Origin: Hippasteria phrygiana
Lineage: Eukaryota; Echinodermata; Asteroidea; Valvatida; Goniasteridae
Reading direction: 5' to 3'
Assembly: GCA_037893225.1 (NCBI GenBank)
Contig: JAZGUH010000713.1
Location: 1-64,000 of the forward strand
DNA: 64,000 bases
Shown here: positions 11,136 to 20,829 of the stretch, one piece after another
How the letters are laid out: every line of letters begins with the position of its first letter
Position numbering within the stretch: the first letter of the stretch is position 1
Notes under the pieces: generated by a model
What the model saw: the letters and a program-made list of their open reading frames with translations, nothing else
Told to the model about the DNA's origin: nothing
Databases searched by the model: none
Translations under genes and position numbers: made by a program

Positions 11136-13590
11136 CATACGGTTCTTGACCAGTAATTTCATGGATGTTCAATGATCAATGTCTTAAATTAGAGACTATG
11201 TAATGGTGTGTTTATGATATGAATACACGTGGGGCAGCGTTTATTTTTATTTGCTCAAATTTATCGGTAACTTCCTTTTGTAGCAATTCTGGAGAGTAAT
11301 TGCAACATTTGCATTTTTATGTGAACAATAATTTTCATATTCAGGATCGAAAGCATGACGTCATCAAACAGGGGTGTTTCCGTAGCACTGTGTACACAAA
11401 CTTCCATGTTTAATATGATGTTAACTCGCTCATTTGGAATACATTTCTGAGTAACATTTCTAATCAAAATATTTTTCATGGTTAATTTTTGAGGAATGAT
11501 GTTGGCAGTTTTATTTTGCTCTTTCGACAAGGAGCTTAGTATATTAATAACAGAAATTATAGCACCCTTTTGCTTGAGTGAATTTGAAAACAATTTAAAA
11601 CAAAGTGAAAACCGTCAGCTTCTGTTGACTTCAAATTAAAACAAATGTTTAAATCTTGCTCGTATTCACGAATCATCTACGTCTCAGTCACAGGCATAGA
11701 GCTATGTTAAATAGCTCTATGGTCACAGGCCATCACGGTGCATAAATGTTCAGTAATCAAGACTAAAAAATCAAAAATAACACAAAACAAAACAAAACAA
11801 AACAAACAAATGGCACGCCCCTGCTTACCAACATAACCAAAACAATATCTGAGACTTGCATCTGAATGTTGCACAAGGAACCATTTACGAGCATTAAAAG
11901 GAAACTGGATAAACAGCCAAATAATGTGATAATATCACGCGGATAAGAAATCTGAGATGTTCAGTTTCAGCAAGGAGGAAGGAATATATTCCTTCCTCCA
12001 TGGTTTCAGAAGACCCCGGCACAACGCGACACCTGCTTGGGTTGTAACGCGGTGCTTGCACGGTGTTTCCCAACTTAAAAAAGATCGTACGCAAGATCTA
12101 TTGCCTGAAACTTCCTGATGTTTTACGAGATGGATGGAGGCCCAACAACCTTTATCAATATCGAACGATACCGTGACGTCATCCCGGCAGGCTGCGGCTC
12201 TTGTTGTTTTTGTTGTCACAATAGCGCGGATGAGAACAGTAAATTCGCCGATTCCATTTTCCTTGGGGAAGGATGGACAAAGTGGCAGTCGGAAGTCTAG
12301 CATAAGTTAATCCGGGGGGGGGGGGGGGGTGGTTCCAGTTTTTAATGGACGACGCTTTCAATAGCCTTTACAAATGCCTCCAAACTGAACGCATACCAAT
12401 ACAATGCGAGATAGATGATGGAGCGTAACCTTTCAATAACAGAACAGAACAGGTGGGGGGGGGGGGGGGGTGTGTCCTTTCCTTTCCCCAGCTACGCCAC
12501 TGCTTCCCTTCAATAATCAACCGAACTCCATTTCCAAGGCACATATACTCGTACTCAGTTTTGTATAATTGTTCTCGATGCCCAAGTAATCTTGCGATTT
12601 GAATTCTCGTACTGGTCAACACGTCATCTACTGTAATCGATACAATTTAAAGCTCCCAACTGCAACACAGAGCACCATTAATATGCTTCTGTGTAGGCTA
12701 TTCATTATTAAACGTTTGGGATTAGAGAAGAAGAAGAGTTCGTGGAGAATTGCCTCTCCCCCTCCCCTGCTAGAGCATGTGATCAAAAGTATCAGGAGTA
12801 TATGCCTACTTGATAATAGTGATAGTATAGTGTCGGTGGTAGGGAGAGCTAGAGGCGAGGACTCTGGGGTTGGTGGCGTTTATACCTTAGAGCAATACTA
12901 TTATCGCAGGACAATGAACGCATCGCACTTATTTCCAAACTAACAAACCAAACAAAATTAAACACACCGTGCCATAGAAACCCAATAAACACGCATTGTG
13001 ATTCTAGTAATAATATCATTTCACTTTGAAATTACATCTAACAAAAACAAATATGATATTTTTTATTAGGCCCAATCGCACGAGCGAAATCATTCGTATT
13101 ATGTCTCGTTGTTCTATGATTTTATTTCCCTTTATTTTTTACAGCCAACAATATGATTATGGTATTGATCATTAAAATGCCAGGATCTGTCAGAAATGAC
13201 GCTGAGGGCGCTATACCTATATGTACAAAAATAACTTTACCGCCCCCCCCCCCCCAAAAAAAAAAAAAATTAAAACAGGCCCCTATTGGAACTGTTCTGG
13301 AAGAAACAAGTCAAGTTTAACAGCCCTCTTGAAATCACCAACGGTAAAAATTGTTTGCGGGACCCTGCTCGAAAGATCTGGATCATTTTCGTCCAAGACA
13401 GGCCCAAGGTTTTCACTCAAGTTTGATCCAAGTTCAGTGCTTGAATTTCACAGGCTGCATTCCACAACAATTTTTAACCGTGCATAGAAAAGTTTTGCTT
13501 GTATATACTGTATCTCATTACATATTTAAAACCTTTTTGTTCTACTCAGTGACAAATCTGTTAATTAGTATTTTTCGGCCGAGAAGGACA
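11136..13590. other. Gene-free stretch upstream of HCL2
   Basis: There are short AT-rich frames on both strands without family resemblance. Poly-G inserts lie at 12315-12329 and 12454-12470, poly-C/poly-A at 13243-13269, and an (AAAAC)n run at about 11780-11810. Single TGACGTCA words occur near 11355 and 12174. I see no supportable exon. Confidence 0.5.
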
Positions 13591-13613
13591 AAAACACGTC
13601 ATGGGGGACTCCA

Positions 13614-13618
13614 CCAAT
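13614..13618 (+). promoter_or_regulatory. CCAAT box upstream of HCL2
   Basis: A CCAAT pentamer (in CCACCAATCAG) lies about 300 bp upstream of the HCL2 TATA box. Its position is further out than usual, so the assignment is weak. Confidence 0.3.
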
Positions 13619-13810
13619 CAGAAGTGACGATCCCCTATTATCCGAAGCCTCGCCCCTCCCTTCGCAAAAGCCTGATTTTGTTTAATTGTCACCCACCTCA
13701 TATCGTTGGCGAAGTTGATTCCTGTGGCGATTATGGAAATGTCACCTTTGCAAAGCAATCAGTGCAATCGCCTCTCCGTTGACGACAGGAATCAGGGACT
13801 TTAGGGGCAC

Positions 13811-13825
13811 GGAAGCGAAAGAAGG
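13811..13825 (+). promoter_or_regulatory. ISRE/IRF-like element in HCL2 promoter
   Basis: GGAAGCGAAAGAAGG resembles the GAAANNGAAA interferon-stimulated response element core with one mismatch. It sits about 100 bp upstream of the TATA box. Just before it, GGGACTTTAG (13795-13804) is an imperfect NF-kB-like word lacking the usual CC end. Both are consensus matches by eye and could be chance. Confidence 0.3.
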
Positions 13826-13920
13826 AACAAAAGGTTTTTTGGCGGCGTGAAAGGAATCGCTTCTCGTAACGATTGTGTGGTCTTGCTGAATTTACGACAT
13901 TTTGGAAGCGGCCGGACTCC

Positions 13921-13930
13921 TATAAAAAGG
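13921..13930 (+). promoter_or_regulatory. TATA box of HCL2
   Basis: TATAAAAAGG is followed about 240 bp later by a strong splice donor, CTACAG|GTAAGA (exon end 14162), with no upstream open frame needed. It fits a TATA promoter with transcription starting near 13950 and a non-coding first exon ending at 14162. That donor pairs with an acceptor 11 nt before the HCL2 start codon. Confidence 0.6.
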
Positions 13931-13949
13931 TGCAGCGTTGGTCATGGTG

Positions 13950-14162
13950 GACAGTCCTCCTAGATTATTTGAGAGAATCTTCGCTTTGCAAAATCCCGCC
14001 CAAACAGTTGACTAAATTTGATACCTGAATTTTGGAGCTGTGTGGGCCTTTTCTCTCGAGCAAGAAACCTACCACGCCGAAACGTGCTCACCGCGCAAAG
14101 CCAGTGCTTCAACCTCGTCAAAGCCTATACAATTTGTTTCTAAAGTGAGGTCCAACCTACAG
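13950..14162 (+). other. Probable non-coding first exon of HCL2 (5' UTR)
   Basis: The start is estimated from the TATA box. The end is the donor CAG|GTAAGATA at 14163. The intron runs 14163-17393 (3,231 bp) and ends in TTCGTTCATTCAG. The spliced 5' UTR would then continue for 11 nt to the ATG at 17405. Transcript data would be needed to fix the start. Confidence 0.5.
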
Positions 14163-14419
14163 GTAAGATACTAAGATTAAGTTATATTTTATCCAACGAA
14201 CTTTTATAGTTCTTAAAACTTGCTTTTTAAAAAGTCTATCCCGACCTTTATCCCTTTAAAAGTAAAAACGAGATCGGTTGTTTCATAAAAACGGCACCTT
14301 CTTGTGTTATTTGTCGGCTTTACAATTTGAAAAACAAACTAGAGGTTTGTGTCTGTTTGAAACAGAACACAAGGCTTTTCCTCTTTTTTTGTTTTCCACC
14401 CTAAAACTTCAGCTTACGT

Positions 14420-16850
14420 TCTATGTTTGTGTTAAGTTTGATTAAGATCTGATGTTTATAGTGAGTAAAGTGGCTTGTACAAAATTCGTGTACAAAGTGT
14501 ATGGGATTTTGGATAGAACTAAAACATTCATAGACAATTAGCCGATGACGTCATCATGACTTCACTTCGGATGTTACATTCTACTGGCACTATCTACCTT
14601 CCCACAAATTTTTATGATACTCAGACCTATTCTTATATATGTTATTAAAAAAACACATTTTGATGACGTCATGATGACGTCACACATTTTCACATTTACG
14701 TGAAAGAATATAGGAGCTAACAAAGCTATTCCAAAAAGAATTTTGAATTTAGCATGTTCTGTTGATGAGATATGGCTTTAAGAAACTTTTACGGTTCAAA
14801 AACTTTAAAATTACTATAAAATCGTATGTGACGTCATCATGACGTCACCTCAATGTTCATCTATAACACGTGGTGGCCCACCAACATACCAGGTTTAAAG
14901 GCAATCGGACATACGGTTCTCTAGATATGGGCCCTTGAAAAATGCACGTTTAGGATGACGTCACGTGACACGTGATGACGTCATCATGACGTCACGTTTC
15001 GGCATACATTTTCAGCTTAGGGTCTTTGTTTGTGTTAAGCCTGATTAAGATCTGAGGTTGTTTAGTGACTAAAGTGCCACTTACAAAATTCGTCTACAAA
15101 GTCTATGGGATTTGGGATAGAACTAAAAATTTCATAGAAAATCAGCCGATGACGTCATCATGACGTCACTTTGGATTTTACATGCTAGTAGCATTATTTA
15201 CCTACCCAGCAATTTTTATGACGATCGAACGTACCCTTATATGTGTTTCAAAAAAGAGCACTTTTGATGACGTCATGATGACGTCACACATTTTCCCATT
15301 TATGTGAAAGAATATAGGAGCTAACAAAGCTATTCCAAAAAGAATTTTGGATTTAGCATGTTCTGTTCATGAGATATGGCTTTAAGAAACTTTAATGTTC
15401 AAAAACTTAAAAATTACTATAAAATCGTATGATGACGTCATCATGACGTCACGTAAATTGTCATCTATAACACGTGGTGGTTTACTAACATACCGGGTTT
15501 AAAGGCAATCGGACCTACGGCTCTCTAGATATGGGCCCTTGAAAAATCATCTTTAAGATGACGTCACGTGACATGTGATGACGTCATCATGACGTAAAAG
15601 GTCGGCACACATTGTGAGCAGTTGGGGTAAGTGTCTGCCAAGTTTAAAAGTAGCCAAAGTGGCCGGTAAGAAAGAAAACGTTTACAATGCTATGGGCACT
15701 ATTCTAGCGACTTGAAAACAGATTTATTTTATTACGTCATCATGACGTCACACAATTTTCGCTTTTTAGGGCATATCTTTGAAACATACCAAAGCTATAA
15801 CAAAAAGAATTTTGAAAATATCTTGTTTTGCTCGCTAGATATATTGAAAAGAATGTTACGATTTAAACAATTTAGAAATTCAGCGACTTGAAAAAAGACT
15901 ACAAATCAATTCTTTTTATAAACAGCATGCACTTTTAAGCCATGGTTATCTGCCCTTCCCAGAATTCCTTTGTGTTATATTGAATTTGGTCTAAATTTTG
16001 AAATGGCTCCTATTTCTTACTTGGGTTAGCCACGATCATGAAATTTTGGAATTACGTACAGAAAAATTCAATGTATACATTTTTGTAATCGAATTGACAC
16101 TTACATTCGTTTAAAAAAAAAAAAAGTTTGGATGACGTCATCATGACGTCACACAATTTTCGCTTTTTAGGGCATATCTTTGAGACATACCAAAGCTATA
16201 ACAAAAAGAATTTTGAAAATATCTTGTTTTGTTCGCTAGATATATTGAAAAGAATGTTACGATTTTAAAACTTCAAAAATTCAGCGACTTGAAAAAAGAC
16301 TAGAAATTAACCCCTTTTATAAACAGCAAGCACATAATACCCATGGTTATCTGCCCGTCCCAGAATTCCTTTGTGTTATATTGAATTTGGTCAAAATTTT
16401 GAAATAGCTGTTATTTCTTACTTGAGTGAGCCACGATCATGAAATTTTGGAATTAGGTACAGAAAAATTCAATGTATACATTTTTGTAATCGAATTGACA
16501 CTTACATGCGTTTAAAAAAAAAAAAATGTTTGATGACGTCATCATGACGTCACACAATTTTCGCTTTTTAGGGCATATCTTTGAGACATACCAAAGCTAT
16601 AACAAAAAGAATTTTGAAAATATCTTGTTTTGTTCGCCAGATATATTGAAAAGAATGTTACGATTTTCAAAATTCAAAAAATCATAAAAAATCACGAGAT
16701 GACGTCATCATGACGTCACTCTTCACGGCATACAATTTCAGGTTCGGGTCTATGTTTGTGTTAAGTTTAATTAAGATCTGAGATTGTTTAGTGACCAAAG
16801 TGGCTGTCATAAAATTCGTGTACAAAGTCTATGGGATTTAGGATAGAACT

Positions 16851-16860
<10 letters not shown>
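14420..16860. repeat. Composite tandem repeat carrying 23 CRE palindromes, in HCL2 intron 1
   Basis: Two unit types occur. A unit of about 602 bp is seen twice, marked by TTTGTGTTAAG...GATTAAGATCTGA at about 14425 and 15027. A unit of about 401 bp is seen three times, marked by ACACAATTTTCGCTTTTTAG at about 15745, 16147 and 16548. A partial copy of the first type closes the array near 16753. Between 14546 and 16718 there are 23 exact TGACGTCA words. Nine exact pairs and three pairs with one diverged member have a 3-nt spacer (TCA or TGA), giving 11 bp centre to centre. The array lies wholly inside the first intron of HCL2. Confidence 0.85.
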
Positions 16861-16881
<21 letters not shown>

Positions 16882-17104
16882 ATAAAAAAAAAAAAATCAG
16901 AACAAAAACAAAGCCTTTTCCGACGGATTGTCGGAAAAGCCAAAAAAAAATCAGAACAAAAACAAAGCCTTTTCCGACGGATTGTCGGAAAAGCCACAAA
17001 AAAAATCAGAACAAAAACAATGCCTTTTCCGAAGGTTTTCGGAAAAGCCAAAAAAAAAATCAGAACAAAAACAAAGCCTTTTCCGACGGATTGTCGGAAA
17101 AGCC
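16856..17104. repeat. (AAG)n tract followed by four hairpin minisatellite units
   Basis: An AAG microsatellite at about 16856-16880 precedes four units of about 53-56 bp. Each contains the self-complementary word TTTTCCGACGGATTGTCGGA (the third unit varies) and an A-rich linker, ATCAGAACAAAAACAAAGCC. The open frame seen across it on the minus strand is an artefact of the repeat. It lies about 300 bp upstream of the HCL2 splice acceptor. Confidence 0.85.
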
Positions 17105-17404
17105 AATTACAGCAAGGGACACAAATGTCAACAATTGCAGTCATTTTGATCTCATCAGTAAGCATGCTGAATTGAAATGGACAAAACTACAAGTTCATGA
17201 GGAAGTTATTGTTATGTACAAACTGAGGCTGTTCATTTAGTTTTCTTTTGGTATTGACAGAAAGCTTAATTGATTCCAAATTTTAAAAATCGTTTATTTA
17301 TTTTGTTTTAGGGGACTTCCCTTTGGTAAGCGCTTTTTACGTCTCTAAATTGTACAGACGTTTATGATAGCCTTTCTGTTTTCGTTCATTCAGTAAGTTT
17401 TCGG

Positions 17405-20309
17405 ATGGCCAAAATGATGACTTTTGAACAGCAAGAGTACAAGCCCGCAAGTATGCTTTTAGTGTCAGTCGTGTTTGCGTTGGCCATGTTCACGGGGTTC
17501 GCACGGACCGCGCCGGTGGTCCGACATGACCTACCGGTCGAAACGGCTTCTGCCAGGGTAGCCAGGGATGTCCAGTGCACGGTGGAAGACGCGTTCTACC
17601 GAGCTTACGTTGTTGGGCTTGGCAAAAGGGTGGGCGCTATACAACAAGATTACGAGGTAACTTTGTGCACAAATTATGAGGTTTCTGTACATTTCATTGC
17701 AAAATTTGTTCTAAGATACATCAAATGAATGATATTTTTCATCGTTTTAAGACGAGCAGTCAACTCGACTGTGCACATTAATACCTACCACCAACTTTTT
17801 GTTTAAAATTTGAACATGTTTATTCCAAACCATTAACATATCGGGATAGTATGATAAACTACACGGCAATTTTTTTCAAGACTTAGAAAAAAGAAAAAGT
17901 ATTTGATGTTTAAAAAACAATATTTAACAGAGAAAAGTGTCCTTAAAACATGAGCAAGAAATATATTTTAAGTGGCCATGAGATATGAAAAATCGTAAAA
18001 GAAAAAAAGAAAATTGTTTGGAAAAACTTGATAGAAACACGTTTAACATTTAAAAACAAAAACAAAACAAAACAAAACCCTTAAAAACAAACAACAAATA
18101 TACAGGCCAGAAATTCACAAAAGACTATATATTAAACTACTTCTGAAAAAAAGGAGTTTTTTTTTAGAGTAAATCATTTGAGAACAATTATGTGTAATTT
18201 ACATTGCACATATTTTTGTTGTCGTCGCTGAATAACATTGACTAATCCTGGCAATGTCAAAACCTGCTTTTGTGTTTCCAAAATGTGTTCTTTTTTTATT
18301 AATTGTAAACCAAAGATTCTCTATGGACAAGATGACTCAAGACTCCCAAGATTCCAGACCATGTCGACAGCAATTGTGGTCCAAGGGGTAAGTGTTCTAT
18401 AGGCGAAGACCCTGGCATAACCCGATTCTTGGAATATATAGGGGGCCTAAATGGAAAAGTTGACTTACAAATCTTAGCTTTAAAAGATAGAAAAACATGT
18501 CTGTCTTTGTTATCAATTCTAGGTATTAGAGCAGCTTTGGATAGCCATCTGTGAGGTTGAGAGTTACATTCCGTGGTTGGAGCGAGCCAGCGCCGTGGTA
18601 CCCGGGCTAACGTACCAGGTGATGTTTCTTCAGGAACTTGCTAACGTCTCGGTAGCAGGTCTACGCAGTCAGGTACAACCTCAACAGGACTTCAATTACA
18701 TTTTTGCTACGGATTTGTCAGATTTTTCTGTATAATTACAAAAACACTTTTAAATTCTTTGTTCTTGAGGAAACATTGAACGGTCTGAATTTGGGCGAGG
18801 TTTTGCGGCGCGGCCGTAGCCACAAGACTTTTTGTAAACTGACAAATCGACTTTGTGAAGCGAAATAGAAGATATTTCAACGACGTTTCCGCGGGATTGT
18901 AGCCGGATTTCTGATTTGATTTGATTTGATTTGATTTGATTTGATTTGATTTGATTTGATTTCTGTTTCGCACTACTTAAAAACCTTAATTAATTGCATA
19001 AGCACAAGCAAATAAACACTCATAAATAAAAAGCCAGGGAATAGCCCATGAATATTGGAATAGCCAACATATTTAGAATGGAGTTCTTCTCTGCAACAAT
19101 GAATGAAACTACCAATCTATACTTCTTTGAATAATTTTCCAAGGGTTTCAAACAATAATAATCTTTTTGCAGCCGATAAAACTCATAGGCCTATTCCCGT
19201 ATACCGGTAGGCCTACATTGCGAACATTATAGGAGATAGGGGGGCCTACATACGGAACAATGCAGTATATATTGTTAATCGAGAATAAATCATTGGTATT
19301 CAAACAAAAGTAATAGCAATAAAGATGTACTGTAACCTATACACTTTTTGCATTTTCCAGAAAAGTCGATAGATTTCAATCCAGACCTCCATGATTTCAG
19401 ACTTAACCTCTGCTAAAGAATACGCGTAAAACGTTGCTTTCTCATCCTTTACTACTCCTAAAAAAATCAATCCTCAATATTTGATTAGGATTCTGAAAGA
19501 AGAACTATGTTTGTCTCTTTTTTTTATCCTTATAGCTACTCGACTTCGAACTGTGCGAGGTTGACCAAGAAACTACACCCCCGAGCGAAGCCACGAGCCC
19601 CGCCAACACGACCGCGTCGACAGCAGGGATGTCTACCGGACAGACGACGGAGCAGCCGGCAGACATGTCCCAGCCCTGCTCGGCACAATTGCAGGTACGT
19701 ACAGTGAAATATTTCACCTTCATTGCTTCAGAAGGGAAGCATTTCATATATTCCCGTTTCTTCGCTAATAGCAAAACAATAAATCGAATAATTGGTGGAC
19801 CCGAAATTGAAATTTTTTTAATGAGCGGCGCTTTCAAGAGCTTTGTCGAAACTAAAACTAAATGCATAATAATAAAAAAATCAACACCGTATAGAGATGA
19901 CGTGGCGACAGTCCCTAACATTCTTAAATGTTAGAAGCGTGAGAAGAAACAGGTTTTCACTAGAAACCTGTTGCTTACAATTTTGTCTTCAAAATTGATA
20001 ATTTTCGACACACATCCAAAATTTTCGTTCACTCCCCTCGTATTGTCTTGCTATATACTGTGAGCATTAGGTTGCTCAAAATTTGTTTGCGTCGATAACA
20101 TGCAAATTCACAACTAGGCAAAGTCTCACAAAGTCTCGTATTTTCTCGCCAAATCACAGATTCTCCAGCCAGACCCAGAGCTTGATGTGCAGTTGGAACC
20201 TCGTCATCTGGCCGCCATCTTGGATGGAATGTTGGTGGCTGTTGCGAGGCTTGATGCTGCTCTGAAGAGAGGTTTTATGGAAGATTCCAATACCAGTAGC
20301 ACTACTTAA
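17405..20309 (+). CDS. HCL2: predicted secreted four-helix cytokine-like protein (260 aa, 5 coding exons)
   Basis: The coding exons are 17405-17656, 18316-18387, 18523-18672, 19536-19694 and 20160-20309 (TAA). All introns are phase 0. Residues 16-33 are a hydrophobic signal segment. A helix containing AFYRAYVVGLGKR follows Cys58. Exon 2 (24 aa) is a short loop. Exon 3 has a helix, LWIAICEVESYIPWLERA (113-130), and a second helix up to GLRSQLLDFEL. Exon 4 is a Thr/Ser/Pro linker. Exon 5 has a helix, HLAAILDGMLVAVARLDAAL (227-246). Mature cysteines are exactly 58, 118, 165 and 206, matching HCL1. N-glycosylation sequons are at Asn149, 182 and 255. By eye, 12 of 24 residues match HCL1 in the exon 3 helix and 14 of 24 in the last helix. 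A secreted ligand is inferred; no known family is recognised. The promoter and CRE array upstream suggest inducible expression. Confidence 0.78.
18909..18963. repeat. (GATTT)n microsatellite in HCL2 intron
   Basis: About eleven uninterrupted copies of the pentamer TTTGA/GATTT lie within the intron between HCL2 coding exons 3 and 4. Confidence 0.9.
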
Positions 20310-20325
20310 TTTGCCTATTTGTGTA

Positions 20326-20824
20326 ATTTATTTCCGTACCTTTTGTCTTTGCTAATCGTAGCCAGTTTGGGTTATCATCCTATATTTATGGTATGGTATA
20401 TATTGTTTTAAATGTTGTATCCAATTTAATGCATGAAGCCCAAAAAGCTGGGGAAAATGAAGTAGAACAATACACCAGAAATGAAACATATTTTTATCAG
20501 AAATCATGAACTCGAAGCGCATAAATTGTTGATCAACATCCTTGTGTGTAGGACCATAGTGAAATAATTATATCTCTGCAGAATTAATTAATAATTATCT
20601 GATTGAACTATTATGTAGTTTTAGTAAATGTATTATAGTAGCCTATAGCTGTGTAATTTACACAGTTTTGTGATCTAATTATATTGGTAGTTAAAATTAC
20701 GTATAGGCCCTATACCAGTTCATTAGACAGAAATAATCTTAAAAGATATACCGTACAGTCACCGGTTAGGGGATTCTTGGTTACCATATTTACAAACGAA
20801 CACTTTGATTTTGTCCATAATAAA
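20326..20824 (+). promoter_or_regulatory. HCL2 3' UTR with ATTTA pentamers and AATAAA
   Basis: Downstream of the stop codon, ATTTATTT occurs at 20326 and ATTTA at 20384, 20656 and 20788. AATAAA follows at 20819-20824. AUUUA-bearing 3' UTRs are typical of unstable cytokine mRNAs. The base composition here is AT-rich, so part of this count is expected by chance. The polyadenylation site is a prediction. Confidence 0.4.
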
Positions 20825-20829
20825 TAATC

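Noticed and set aside
11261..11593. 110-aa minus-strand frame
   Set aside because: AT-rich, with no domain, no splice context and no paralogue.
2628..12182. Single TGACGTCA words at about 2629, 11355 and 12174 as CRE enhancers
   Set aside because: Isolated octamers have no pairing or promoter context. Only the intron 1 array is clearly beyond chance.
13351..13782. 143-aa plus-strand frame upstream of HCL2
   Set aside because: It overlaps the promoter region, contains no recognisable domain and precedes the TATA box.
16788..17165. 125-aa minus-strand frame with repeated segments
   Set aside because: It is an artefact of the four-copy hairpin minisatellite and the AAG tract.
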